Shown here: one piece after another, positions 33,715 through 42,790 of the stretch
Layout: each line of letters starts with the position of its first letter
How positions within the stretch are numbered: the first letter of the stretch is position 1
DNA from: Planctomycetota bacterium
GTDB lineage: Bacteria; Planctomycetota; Phycisphaerae; UBA1845; PWPN01
Assembly (NCBI GenBank): GCA_022711465.1
Contig: JAKLEZ010000001.1
Span: forward strand, 806,001-870,000
Direction: 5' to 3'
Length of the DNA stretch: 64,000 nucleotides
The notes under the pieces: model-generated
Told to the model about the DNA's origin: nothing
What the model saw: the letters and a program-made list of their open reading frames with translations, nothing else
The model's database searches: none
Translations under genes and position numbers: made by a program

Positions 33715-33743
33715 ATTCTACTGAGCAGCGGATCAGGTTCCAA
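33715..33743 (-). promoter_or_regulatory. Internal dcw promoter upstream of murC
   Basis: TTGGAA and TAGAAT separated by 17 bases on the minus strand, in the 340-base gap between murG and murC (33503-33842), the only large gap within the downstream half of the cluster. The transcript would have a leader of about 205 bases; no other element is visible in the gap. Confidence 0.5.
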
Positions 33744-33842
33744 GGGGAAAATGCGACCGATTCTCGTCCCGAGTCACGATCGCCGGAGCCGAAAACCCGC
33801 TCTAAACCAATACCTCGCCGAATATCATATCGGGCGTCAGTT

Positions 33843-34991
33843 TCAAAATCCTTGAGGCTGATTGACCAGTTGACGAGCAATGCACACCGCCGAATCCGGA
33901 CGATCCAGAAGCCGCGCCGCTCGACCCATCTGCTCCCTCTTCGCGTCGTCCCCCAGCAGCGACCGGAGCACCGGGCAAAGCCGCTCCGCATTCGCGCCGG
34001 CTTCCTTGAGGTCGCGCACCAAGACCGCAGCACCCGCATCCACCAACACCCGGGCATTGTGCAACTGGTGCTCATCGCGATGATACGGATAGGGCATCAG
34101 GATCGACGGCTTGCCGGCCGCCAGGATCTCTGCCAGCGTCGACGCCCCGGCTCGGGAAATGACCAGATCACAACTGAGCATCGCCTCGCCCATGCGCTCG
34201 GTGAAGGGCAACGCTTTGACCGGCACACGCCGTCCCACGGCAAACACCCCATCCGATCCATACGCCTTGCCCACCCGCTCGGCATCGGCCGCCCCCGCCA
34301 GATGCAATACCTGCCAGCCCGCAAGTTCCAGCCCGCTCATCACCCGAAGCACGGCATCATTCACCGTGCGGGCACCCTGCGAGGCCCCGGTCACCAGCAG
34401 CGTCTTCAGTCCCGGCTCCAGACCAAATGACCGCCACACCAGGGCCCTGTCCGGCTTGACATGCGGGCGGAACATCGGCCGGACCGGACAACCCGTGACG
34501 CTCACCGGAGCTTGACCGGGAAGGTGCCCGCGAGTCACCTCCCACTGGGCGAAGATCCCCCGCAGCCGGCCCCTCCGGGCCAGATGCCGATTGGCCCGGC
34601 CCGGAACGGCATCCGGGTTCAGCAGAAAGGTCGGCACCCCCAGCCCCAAGGCAGCATGAACCGGTGGCCCAGACGCGTAACCGCCAGCACCCACCACCGC
34701 CGCCGGCCGCCGCCTCTGAAACATGTCCCGACATAACCCCACCGACCGCCACCAGTGAAGCAGAAAACCAGGCCAATGCCAGGGCCGGGTCGCCAGCGGC
34801 CGCACACTCTGCGGCACAGCATCGATTCCGGCCGCCCCCAGGAGTTCACCATCCATCGGCCGCTCGGTGCAGAAGAACGACACATCCACAGGATTGCCCA
34901 GAGCCCGCAGAGCATCTACCACCGCCAAGGCGGGGAACAAGTGCCCGCCCGTGCCTCCGCCGGCAAAAACAAACCAGGGTGATGCTGGCAT
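33843..34991 (-). CDS. murG: Lipid II synthase (UDP-GlcNAc:undecaprenyl-PP-MurNAc-pentapeptide GlcNAc transferase)
   Basis: Peripheral inner-membrane GT28 glycosyltransferase that converts lipid I to lipid II. In 382 residues: the N-terminal glycine loop FVFAGGGTGGHLFPALAV, VVGAGGYASGPPVHAALGLG (acceptor side), FLLNPDAVPGRANRHLAR (common form: EQNAVPG), the second G-loop LLVTGASQGARTVNDAVLRV, and the donor-binding VISRAGASTLAEILAAGKPSILMPYP followed by DEHQLHNARVL. NPDAVPG instead of EQNAVPG is a modest deviation. It begins 3 bases after the ftsW stop, indicating tight coupling. Confidence 0.95.
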   Translation of the reverse strand: MPASPWFVFAGGGTGGHLFPALAVVDALRALGNPVDVSFFCTERPMDGELLGAAGIDAVPQSVRPLATRPWHWPGFLLHWWRSVGLCRDMFQRRRPAAVVGAGGYASGPPVHAALGLGVPTFLLNPDAVPGRANRHLARRGRLRGIFAQWEVTRGHLPGQAPVSVTGCPVRPMFRPHVKPDRALVWRSFGLEPGLKTLLVTGASQGARTVNDAVLRVMSGLELAGWQVLHLAGAADAERVGKAYGSDGVFAVGRRVPVKALPFTERMGEAMLSCDLVISRAGASTLAEILAAGKPSILMPYPYHRDEHQLHNARVLVDAGAAVLVRDLKEAGANAERLCPVLRSLLGDDAKREQMGRAARLLDRPDSAVCIARQLVNQPQGF

Positions 34992-34994
34992 AGC

Positions 34995-36209
34995 CTACTC
35001 TTGCTCGAGTGCGGGCATGGAAGGACACGAACGAGGAATGCTGGCCAGGATCCCCACCAGGGCCCCCAGAATGATCGCCCCCGAGCCGCCGGCCGAAACC
35101 AGCGGCAAGGCAATCCCCTTGGTCGGCACCGAAACCGTCACCACCGCAATGTTGATCGCGCTCTGCACACCCAGCGCCAACGTGATGCCAAAGGCCAACA
35201 GGCGGCCGAACGGATCGCCGCACCGCACAAAGACGGTCCGCCCATTCCACAGCAGGGCAATCAGCAACCCAATGACCGCGATCGCGCCGACGATGCCAAG
35301 CTCCTCGCAGATCACCGCAAAGATGAAGTCGGTCCGAGCCGCCGGCAGATACCCCTTGACAAAGCCAGCACCAAGCCCGCGCCCCCACCAGCCGCCGCTG
35401 GAGATCGTGCACAGGGACTGGATCGCCTGATAGCCCTTGCCTTCCGGATCACGCCAGATGTCCAGGAACATGACTAACCGGTCCATCCGGTGGGCCCTGC
35501 TGAGAAGGAGATAACCGAACGCGGGAACCGCCGGCAGCACCAGGAACAGCATGTGGCTCCACTTGGCCCCCCCGACCAGGAGCATCGCCCCTCCGACTAC
35601 CGCAAGCAGAGCGGCCGTCCCGAAGTCCTCGATCCCGACCACCCCGACGCTCAGACCGATGGCCACCACCGCCGGCAGAAAACCACTCAGGAACAGACGG
35701 ATCTGGGCCTTCTGCGCGATCCAGAACGCCAGGAACAGCGGCAGTGCCATCTTGACGATCTCGGACGGCTGGATCTGCAAGCCCAGGCTCTCCGGTCCCA
35801 GCCGAATCCATCGTCGTGCATTGTTGACTTCCTGCCCGATCCCCGGCACCAGCACCAGAACCGATGTCGCCAACCCCAAACCCAGAAGCATGATCGTCGG
35901 CCAACCGTTCCGCCGGCACCACAGACGATAGGGGATCATCGTGGTGACCAGCAGCGCCACCAGGGCACCCAGGAGAAAGACAACCTGGCGCAGCGCCGGG
36001 TATTTCCAGAACGGCCATCCAATCAGCGTCCGATCACCGCCCGACGCGGCCGAAAACGTCATCACCGCGCCGATGGCCATCAGTCCCACGGCCACGGAGA
36101 CAATCGAGATTGACACCGCCCGGCCCCGGGCCATGCCCTCGGCCTGCGACTCCCCCTCGATCATCATCCCGCCCGCGCCCATCATGTCGATCCGCAAAAC
36201 GTCACTCAT
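34995..36209 (-). CDS. ftsW: Septal peptidoglycan polymerase FtsW
   Basis: Polytopic SEDS-family glycosyltransferase that polymerises lipid II at the septum together with FtsI. The 404-residue protein has about ten membrane helices. It shows NNARRWIRLGPESLGLQIQP followed by SEIVKMALPLFLA, with DRLVMFLDIWRDPEGKGYQA in the large periplasmic loop, GRGLGAGFVKGYLPAARTDF-IFAVICEELG, and a C-terminal PTKGIALPLVSAGGSGAIILG. These are the standard SEDS motifs, including the catalytic-loop acidic residues. A cytosolic N-terminal tail of about 35 residues is rich in Met/Gly. ATG 36209 lies 35 bases after mraY. murD, which usually lies between mraY and ftsW, is missing. Confidence 0.95.
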   Translation of the reverse strand: MSDVLRIDMMGAGGMMIEGESQAEGMARGRAVSISIVSVAVGLMAIGAVMTFSAASGGDRTLIGWPFWKYPALRQVVFLLGALVALLVTTMIPYRLWCRRNGWPTIMLLGLGLATSVLVLVPGIGQEVNNARRWIRLGPESLGLQIQPSEIVKMALPLFLAFWIAQKAQIRLFLSGFLPAVVAIGLSVGVVGIEDFGTAALLAVVGGAMLLVGGAKWSHMLFLVLPAVPAFGYLLLSRAHRMDRLVMFLDIWRDPEGKGYQAIQSLCTISSGGWWGRGLGAGFVKGYLPAARTDFIFAVICEELGIVGAIAVIGLLIALLWNGRTVFVRCGDPFGRLLAFGITLALGVQSAINIAVVTVSVPTKGIALPLVSAGGSGAIILGALVGILASIPRSCPSMPALEQE

Positions 36210-36244
36210 GACCTGCTACTCTTCGCCCTTGCCCCGTCCCCTCG

Positions 36245-37399
36245 TCATCTCAGCTTGATCGTAGCCAGGGCCAAGGCCGCAAACACCGCCGCCATCAGCC
36301 AGAAACGCATCACGACCTGGGTCTCCGTCCAGCCACCCAGGTGAAAATGGTGATGAATCGGAGCGACCCGGAAGATCCGCTTCCCGGTCAGCTTGTAGGA
36401 GCCCACCTGCAACAGCACCGAACACGCTTCGATCACAAAAACCCCGCCCACAATGAGCAGCATCAGCTCCTGCCGGATGACTATCGCGACGTAACCGATC
36501 AGCCCGCCCAGGGCCAAGGAGCCGGTGTCACCCATGAACACCTGGGCCGGAAACCCGTTGTACCACATGAAACCCAGGCACGCTCCAACCATCGCGCCAC
36601 AAAGCACCGCCAGTTCGGCTGTCTTCGGAATATAAGGAAACAGCAGGCTGCTGGCCTTCAGCGGATCTCCGCCCAGAAAGGCAAAAATCATGAAGACGAA
36701 ACTGCACAGAGCCATGCAGCCGGCCGCCAGCCCGTCCATCCCGTCCGTGAGATTGACCGCGTTCGAGGTCCCGGCGGTCACCAGGACAGTCAGGATGAGA
36801 AAGGCCGTGGTGTTCAGGAAAATGCCCTGCTTGTAAAAGGGCACATTGAAAATGCGATACGTCTCCACCGGCTCGTCGCCTATCACCGTCGCAATGGCCA
36901 TGTTCTCGCGGCCGTACTGGTAGACGAAAGTCCCCAGCAAGACGGCCAGGGCAATCTGGAAAAGCAGCTTCTCATACATCTTCAGCCCGTCACGCGACCC
37001 GCTCCGCCGCCCGACAGTCAGCTTCAGCCAGTCGTCCACCGCTCCCAGCGCGGCCAGCCACAACATGCAGAAAATGGCCATCCGCACGTAGTAGTTCATG
37101 AGGTCGGCCAGAAGAAGCAGGGAAATCAGGATCGCGGCCACGATGAGCACTCCACCCATCGTCGGAGTGTTCTCCTTGTTATGGCCAACCAGCTCGTTCA
37201 GCGCTTTGTGATCGAACTCCGTGCGATCGCCGATCTTGTGGCGAACCAGGATTCGAATCACCTTCGGGGCAGCAAGCACCACAACCAGAAAGGCCAAAAT
37301 CAGGGCGCAGGTCCCGCGGAACAGCGGGTCCTTGTAGGCATACGGCCCCGGCGGGTATCCGTGTGACCTGACGAGCCAGTCTACGAGATGGTAGAGCAC
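36245..37399 (-). CDS. mraY: Phospho-N-acetylmuramoyl-pentapeptide transferase
   Basis: Inner-membrane enzyme that transfers phospho-MurNAc-pentapeptide from UDP to undecaprenyl phosphate, making lipid I. The 384-residue, ten-helix protein contains NKENTPTMGGVLIVAAILIS, the catalytic-site segment ALGAVDDWLKLTVGRRSG (Asp-Asp), NAVNLTDGMDGLAAGCMAL, the MGDTGSLALGGLIGYVAI loop and the C-terminal KRIFRVAPIHHHFHLGGWTE histidine cluster. The start is GTG 37399 with GAGG upstream at long spacing. It lies 23 bases after murF. All key family residues are present. Confidence 0.97.
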   Translation of the reverse strand: MLYHLVDWLVRSHGYPPGPYAYKDPLFRGTCALILAFLVVVLAAPKVIRILVRHKIGDRTEFDHKALNELVGHNKENTPTMGGVLIVAAILISLLLLADLMNYYVRMAIFCMLWLAALGAVDDWLKLTVGRRSGSRDGLKMYEKLLFQIALAVLLGTFVYQYGRENMAIATVIGDEPVETYRIFNVPFYKQGIFLNTTAFLILTVLVTAGTSNAVNLTDGMDGLAAGCMALCSFVFMIFAFLGGDPLKASSLLFPYIPKTAELAVLCGAMVGACLGFMWYNGFPAQVFMGDTGSLALGGLIGYVAIVIRQELMLLIVGGVFVIEACSVLLQVGSYKLTGKRIFRVAPIHHHFHLGGWTETQVVMRFWLMAAVFAALALATIKLR

Positions 37400-37422
37400 G
37401 TCTCAGTATACCTCATGGGCCC

Positions 37423-38910
37423 CTAGCGAGCAGCACCCTTGCCCTTCACCGTCGGGCGCTGAGCCCATTTCTCCATGGCTTCCACCAGACGCTCCAGCGC
37501 CAGGGCCCGCGAGCCTTTGACCAACACGGTGTCGTCGCGACGAAGGAACGCCACCAGCCGGCGCCGGGCCGCGTCCGTCGTCGCATAGGCATGAGTCTCG
37601 ATCCGACCGGCGCTGGCCCCTTTGACCCCCTTGGCCATCAGCTTGGCGTTCTCCCCCACCGCAATCAGCAGGTCGATCGGCGACTGCCCGATCCGATCCG
37701 CCAGCTCACGATGACACCGCTCAGAGACCACGCCCAGTTCCCGCATGTCGCCGACGACAAACACCCGCCGGCCAGCCGCCCCGGCTTCCAGCAGCACACT
37801 CAGGGCCGCGGCCATCGACGCCGGATTGGCGTTGTATCCGTCGTTGATCAGCGTCAGTCCGCCAAATCGCTTGTACTGCAGCCGCATCGGGGGCAGCGTG
37901 AACGTCGCCAGGGCAACCGCGATCTCCTCGTCTTCCATGCCAAATCGCCGGGCTACGCCGATCACGGCCAGGGCATTGTGAGCATTGTGCCGACCGGGCA
38001 CGTTGAGCCGGTACTTGAAACGGTCATTGACCGTGAACTCCGTCCCGCAAGGCGTTCCCCCGGAGCCGCCTCCACCATCGCAAACCGACCGCAGGCCGCT
38101 CAACCGTAGTTCCGCCTCCGGCCATTCACCGAACATCACTTTCTTGACCGCCGAGTACTGGCGCTCGCGAAGCACCATGGTCCGGAGAACCTCCGCATCG
38201 GCATTGATGACGGCGCATCCGTCCGGGCGCAGGAAACTGAGCAACGACAGCTTCTCGCGAGCCACGCCTTCGATCGTACCCAGGCCTTGAAGGTGAACCT
38301 CCGCCACGTTCGTGATCACCCCGATCTCCGGTTCAATGAGCCGAGCCAACGCGGCAATCTCGCCGGGAGCGTTGGTCCCCACCTCGCAGACCAGGAACGT
38401 GTCCGATGGCTCGGTCGACAACAGCGTAAGCGGCACCCCGATTTCGTTGTTGAAGCTCTTGACGCCAGCCCGACCCTGCCACTTGCTCGACAGGACGTGC
38501 CCGATCATGGCCTTGGTCGTGGTCTTGCCGTTGCTGCCGGTCACCGCCACCACCTTGACCGATCCTCCGATCACCGACCGGCGATAGTAGCGGGCCAACC
38601 TGCCCAACGCCGCCACCGGGCTGTCCACCCGGATCAGCAGACCGGCCGAGGGATTCGCGCCCCCAGCGTTCCCGCGGGGTTTGGGACCAAGGTAGTCGTT
38701 GCGAACCACCGCCGCCATCGCCCCGGCTGTACAGGCCGGCCCAACATAGTCATGGCCGTCATACTGCAGGCCCTTGATCGCAACGAAGAGGTCCCCCGGG
38801 ACCACCGCACGCGAGTCGATCGACACGCGCGATACGCTCCCCACCGGAACAGGCCGATCCGGTGTGCCCTCCATGGCGGTGACAACTTCCTGCAAGGTCA
38901 ACGGTTTCAT
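37423..38910 (-). CDS. murF: UDP-MurNAc-tripeptide--D-Ala-D-Ala ligase
   Basis: Adds D-Ala-D-Ala to UDP-MurNAc-tripeptide with ATP. In the 495-residue Mur ligase: an N-terminal UDP-binding domain (SRVSIDSRAVVPGDLFVAIK, GHDYVGPACTAGA), the ATP loop VVAVTGSNGKTTTKAMIGHV at about 138-157, FNNEIGVPLTLL (typical of MurF), EVGTNAPGEIAALARLIEPE, and in the C-terminal domain LINDGYNANPASMAAALSVL and VFVVGDMRELG. The product is the UDP-pentapeptide used by MraY, encoded next. It lies 98 bases after murE, with no obvious ribosome site. Confidence 0.96.
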   Translation of the reverse strand: MKPLTLQEVVTAMEGTPDRPVPVGSVSRVSIDSRAVVPGDLFVAIKGLQYDGHDYVGPACTAGAMAAVVRNDYLGPKPRGNAGGANPSAGLLIRVDSPVAALGRLARYYRRSVIGGSVKVVAVTGSNGKTTTKAMIGHVLSSKWQGRAGVKSFNNEIGVPLTLLSTEPSDTFLVCEVGTNAPGEIAALARLIEPEIGVITNVAEVHLQGLGTIEGVAREKLSLLSFLRPDGCAVINADAEVLRTMVLRERQYSAVKKVMFGEWPEAELRLSGLRSVCDGGGGSGGTPCGTEFTVNDRFKYRLNVPGRHNAHNALAVIGVARRFGMEDEEIAVALATFTLPPMRLQYKRFGGLTLINDGYNANPASMAAALSVLLEAGAAGRRVFVVGDMRELGVVSERCHRELADRIGQSPIDLLIAVGENAKLMAKGVKGASAGRIETHAYATTDAARRRLVAFLRRDDTVLVKGSRALALERLVEAMEKWAQRPTVKGKGAAR

Positions 38911-39008
38911 GGGCGGCGCTATCAGCCTTCAGCAACCAGTCGTCCGCCTTCGATGGCTTGCGGACGCCGGGGTATCTCATCCAGTACACGGTGCTCAGTG
39001 TCTATCGT

Positions 39009-40616
39009 TCAAGAGGCCCTGCTCTTCCCCTTCAGGACCTCCGCCGCAATCGCCGCGTCATCGAAGTCGTGCCGCCGGCCACCGATCTCCTGATACGTCT
39101 CGTGACCCTTGCCGGCCAGAAGAACGACGTCGCCGGGGGAAGCCATCTGGATGGCCGCCACGATCGCCTTGCGCCGGTCGGGCTCAACCACGACTCGCTC
39201 CATGTCCTGGGGCCCAAAGCCGGGTAGAATGTCGTCAATGATGCCACCCGGCTCCTCACTTCGCGGGTTGTCGCTGGTCACGAGGATGCAGTCCGCGAAC
39301 TGGGCCACGGCTTTGGCCATCCGCGGACGTTTTGAACGGTCACGATCGCCCCCACAGCCGAAGAGCACGATCAGCCGCCGCTTGGCGATCGGCCGCACCG
39401 CCCGAAGAACGTTCATCAGCGCGTCATCCGTGTGAGCATAATCCACCAGAACGGCGACGCCGCTGCCGTTGCCTTCCACACGCTGCAGCCGACCAGGCAC
39501 GATCCGCACCGACTCGAGACCGGCCACAATCTGCTTCAGCGGCAGCCCCAATCCGACCGCCGCGGACACGGCCGCTAGGCAGTTCTGCACATTGTGCCGG
39601 CCAACCAGGACCGACTTCACCTCCTGCGACTCAACCTGTCCACTTCGAAGACCACCGCCGCCCCGCACGGTGACCTCGAACCGCGTGCCGCGAGCGTCGC
39701 CGTCAAGGACCCGGGCAAAGACGTCCAGATCCTCAACCCTCGCAACACCTTCAGCGGCAGCCGCGCCCCCGACTCCCCCGGGACCCGCCTTGGACAGATC
39801 GGCGGTGATCCCGTATCGGAGAAGCCGAGCCCTGCAGTCCGCGACCATCCGCTCGGCGGCCGGGTCCTCGGCGTTCACCGCACCCACTGCATCCGGAGCA
39901 AGGCGATCGAACAACCGCTTCTTGGCCCGGAGGTATTCGTCCATCGTTCCGTGGTAGTCGAGGTGATCGCCGGTCAGGTTGCTGAAAACACCGACGGCGA
40001 AGTGGAGGCCGTCGCATCGCCCTTGATCAAGCGCATGACTCGATACTTCCATCACCGCGTGAGAAGCCCCCGCGCCGGCCGCTTCCGCCAGGTAGCCCGC
40101 AAGGACCGTCGCCGGCGGCGTGGTCATCGACGCCTCAACCGATCGCGACAACAAATCGTACTGCACCGTCCCCAGCATGGCGGTCGGCAGGCCGGCCTGC
40201 CGGAGTATCGAGCGAACCAGGTAGCAGAACGTGCTCTTGCCATTGGTGCCGGTGATGCCCACCAGCTTCAGTCGGCCTTCGCGAAGAACCTCATCAAGCC
40301 CACACAACACGACCGCCAGCCGGCTCGCTAAGCCGCGGGCGCTGGCCACCTCGAGCACGGCCACCGAGGGCGGCACCGCGATCGGCCGCTCGCATACCAC
40401 CGCAGCAACCCCGGCCTTGACCGCCGCCTCCACGTAGTCGTGCCCGTCAGCCTTGGTCCCGCGGACTGCAACGAAACATGCCCCGGGACGCGCCTGACGT
40501 GAATCCTCAATCACGGAGCTGATCGGGGGGTCAATCGGGCCGCTCCATCGCCATACCAGCCCTGCCCGCTCAACGAGGCTGCTCCATGTCATCGCACCAC
40601 TCACGATACCCTTCAC
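39009..40616 (-). CDS. murE: UDP-MurNAc-dipeptide--meso-diaminopimelate (or Lys) ligase
   Basis: Adds the third amino acid of the stem peptide. The 535-residue Mur ligase shows VIEDSRQARPGACFVAVRGT and GHDYVEAAVKAGVAAVVCER in the UDP domain, the ATP loop KLVGITGTNGKSTFCYLVRS, MEVSSHALDQGRCDGLHFAV, FSNLTGDHLDYHGTMDEYLR (with the lysine that becomes carbamylated expected just after, in AKK), VLVDYAHTDDALMNVLRAV and VTSDNPRSEEPGGIIDDILP. The DNPRSEEP motif is the one linked to meso-diaminopimelate specificity, so DAP-type peptidoglycan is predicted. The start is GTG 40616 or ATG 40592; neither has a clear ribosome site. Confidence 0.96.
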   Translation of the reverse strand: MKGIVSGAMTWSSLVERAGLVWRWSGPIDPPISSVIEDSRQARPGACFVAVRGTKADGHDYVEAAVKAGVAAVVCERPIAVPPSVAVLEVASARGLASRLAVVLCGLDEVLREGRLKLVGITGTNGKSTFCYLVRSILRQAGLPTAMLGTVQYDLLSRSVEASMTTPPATVLAGYLAEAAGAGASHAVMEVSSHALDQGRCDGLHFAVGVFSNLTGDHLDYHGTMDEYLRAKKRLFDRLAPDAVGAVNAEDPAAERMVADCRARLLRYGITADLSKAGPGGVGGAAAAEGVARVEDLDVFARVLDGDARGTRFEVTVRGGGGLRSGQVESQEVKSVLVGRHNVQNCLAAVSAAVGLGLPLKQIVAGLESVRIVPGRLQRVEGNGSGVAVLVDYAHTDDALMNVLRAVRPIAKRRLIVLFGCGGDRDRSKRPRMAKAVAQFADCILVTSDNPRSEEPGGIIDDILPGFGPQDMERVVVEPDRRKAIVAAIQMASPGDVVLLAGKGHETYQEIGGRRHDFDDAAIAAEVLKGKSRAS

Positions 40617-40640
40617 CTGTGGCCAGCCCCTCTCCCCGAC

Positions 40641-42476
40641 TCAGTCGCCGCCACCGACGATTCCCACCTTCAGCTTGGCACCCTCTTCCTCCGACCGCTC
40701 CGGTGGAATGCCCAGATAAGGAAGAACCATCTCCAGCACCGCCTTGACCGGCGGAGCAGATACCGTACCTCCATAATAACCGATGCTCCGATCCGGCTTG
40801 CGCACGGTGATCAGGACGACGACAGCCGGATCCGTCTCGGGCGCGGCGGCGATGAAGGAGGCAAGGTAGGCATTCGGTTCATAACCCTTGTGCCCGAACT
40901 TGGGAATCTGAGCGGTTCCGGTCTTCCCCATCACTTGCCACTGAGCGAGCTGCGCAGGCCTGCCCGTGCCTTCGTTGACGACTTTGGCAAGGAGGCTCTT
41001 CATCAACGCCGCAGTGGCCGGATTCAGCGCCTGCCCTCGATCCTGCAACGCCGTTCGATCCTCCACCACGTTGCCGTCATGGTCCAGGACCGCCGACACG
41101 ACCCGAGGCGTGAGCAGCCTCCCGCCGTTCACCAGCGAACAGAACCCAGTCGCCAGCTGCATCGGCGTGATCGCAATCTCCTGCCCCATCGGAATCGAGG
41201 TGGTCGAAAAGGAATTCCACCTCTTGACCGGCATCATCAGGCCCGGGTCCTCACCAGGCAAATCGACCCCCGTCTTACGCCCGAACCCAAACCGGCTAAG
41301 CCCCGCGTGCATCCGGGGGTTGCCCAACCTCTGCCCCAGAATGGCCATGCCAATGTTGCTCGACTTGGTGAGGATCTGCTCGACAGTCAGCGATCCGTAA
41401 GGGTGATGGTCGTGGAGTCGTCGTTTGCCGGTCTCATACAGGCCGTTATGACAGAAAACCGTCTCCGCCGGCCTGGCCGCACTCTCAGCCAACACTTCGG
41501 CCAGCACAAACGGCTTGAACACGCTACCTGGCTCCACCGGGTCGGTCAGAACGCGGTTGCAGAGGATACGACTGTCGCGGGGCACCTGGGCGACCTTGCC
41601 GGGGTCGAAGGCCGGGTAACAGGCCATCGCGTAGACGTCGCCACGCTTCGGACTCATAACCACACCGACGGCACTCTCGGCTTTGAACTTCGCGACGGTC
41701 GCCGCCAGCTGGCTCTCAAGCATCTCCTGGATGGCGGAATCCAGGCTGAGCACCACGTGGATACCGTCCTTGGGCGCTTGATAACTGTCCGGTTTCTCGA
41801 AAATCGCGCGCCGTTTCACGTCGCGATAGACTTCGCGCTGGCCGCTCTTGCCGCGCAAATACTTGTCCATCGCCAACTCAATGCCCTCGATACCCTCCGG
41901 GCCTTCCTTGCCGGCACGGACGAATCCCACCACGTGGGCGGCCAGCGTTCCCATCGGATAGGTACGACTCGGCTCGTTGCGGACACCTACGCCCTCGATC
42001 TTGAGGTCGCGAACGCCCTCGGCCTCGTTCTCCGCCACGCCGCGCTGAATAACGACAAATGCCTTCTTCTTCGGATCCTGCAGGAGTTGGAGGATCTCCT
42101 CCGACGGCTTGCCGAGCACCCGGGCCAGCTCCTGGGCAGCCTCGGCGTGATTCTTCACCATCCGAGGATCAGCGTAGACGGTCGGCGAGTCATGGCTGCC
42201 GGCCAACACACGGAAGCGGCAATCCAGAATCGCACCCCGACGAGCAGGCAAAGCCACCGTGCTCGTCTGCCGACGCTCGGAATACTCCAGCAGCGACGGG
42301 CGAAGAACGTGGTGAATGTACGCCAGCCGGCCTACCTGCCCCAGAAGAACCGCACAGATCAGACCGATCACCAGCTGCCCCACCCACGGGCGAAACCAGA
42401 TCGGCTTGGCCTCCACGCGGGCATAGGCCATCGGGACCGGCCGCCCCTCCCCTGCCTTCAGTTCGTTCAGGCTCAT
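40641..42476 (-). CDS. ftsI: Septal peptidoglycan transpeptidase (class B PBP)
   Basis: Membrane-anchored transpeptidase that cross-links septal wall; partner of FtsW. In 611 residues: an N-terminal membrane helix (about 32-52), a pedestal domain with RRGAILDCRFRVLA and PSRTYPMGTLAAHVVGFV, and the transpeptidase domain. The catalytic motifs are intact: SVFK (Ser318, Lys321, in EPGSVFKPF), SSN (372-374) and KTG (518-520, MGKTGTAQIP). ATG 42476 has GGAG 8 bases upstream and is preferred to GTG 42503. A PASTA-like tail is absent. It sits between ftsL and murE in the standard dcw order and should be the target of beta-lactams acting on division. Confidence 0.94.
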   Translation of the reverse strand: MSLNELKAGEGRPVPMAYARVEAKPIWFRPWVGQLVIGLICAVLLGQVGRLAYIHHVLRPSLLEYSERRQTSTVALPARRGAILDCRFRVLAGSHDSPTVYADPRMVKNHAEAAQELARVLGKPSEEILQLLQDPKKKAFVVIQRGVAENEAEGVRDLKIEGVGVRNEPSRTYPMGTLAAHVVGFVRAGKEGPEGIEGIELAMDKYLRGKSGQREVYRDVKRRAIFEKPDSYQAPKDGIHVVLSLDSAIQEMLESQLAATVAKFKAESAVGVVMSPKRGDVYAMACYPAFDPGKVAQVPRDSRILCNRVLTDPVEPGSVFKPFVLAEVLAESAARPAETVFCHNGLYETGKRRLHDHHPYGSLTVEQILTKSSNIGMAILGQRLGNPRMHAGLSRFGFGRKTGVDLPGEDPGLMMPVKRWNSFSTTSIPMGQEIAITPMQLATGFCSLVNGGRLLTPRVVSAVLDHDGNVVEDRTALQDRGQALNPATAALMKSLLAKVVNEGTGRPAQLAQWQVMGKTGTAQIPKFGHKGYEPNAYLASFIAAAPETDPAVVVLITVRKPDRSIGYYGGTVSAPPVKAVLEMVLPYLGIPPERSEEEGAKLKVGIVGGGD

Positions 42477-42523
42477 ATCAAGCCACTCCGGCCGATGTGC
42501 CACTCCCGGTGGCCGAAGGGCCG

Positions 42524-42790
42524 CTATCGCTTCGTCTTCGGCGTAAGCTTCGAGCTCACCAGCCCCGTCGCCAGTCCAAACCGCTCGGCACGCTCACGTA
42601 TCATCGCCGGCGAGCGCAGCCGAGCTAGTTCCATATCCTGCGTCCACATCTCCCGTCGAAGCTCGGTCTGGCGGAACTGCAACTCCTGGATCCGTTGACA
42701 AACCTGCCGCTGATCGGCACGCATCACCACCACAGTGATGCCCACCATCGCCAGCACGGCCAGCAGCCCCACCATGCGCGGTATGGTCAT
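42524..42790 (-). CDS. ftsL: FtsL-like bitopic division protein
   Basis: 88-residue protein with one N-terminal membrane helix (VGLLAVLAMVGITVVVMRA, about 7-25) followed by a heptad-rich periplasmic coil (QRIQELQFRQTELRREMW) and RSPAMIRERAERFGLA. The position between rsmH and ftsI and this layout identify FtsL; sequence conservation is always low in this family. Its ATG overlaps the stop codon of the LysM gene by 4 bases (ATGA), so the two are translationally coupled. The product should join FtsQ and FtsI/FtsW at the septum. Confidence 0.82.
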   Translation of the reverse strand: MTIPRMVGLLAVLAMVGITVVVMRADQRQVCQRIQELQFRQTELRREMWTQDMELARLRSPAMIRERAERFGLATGLVSSKLTPKTKR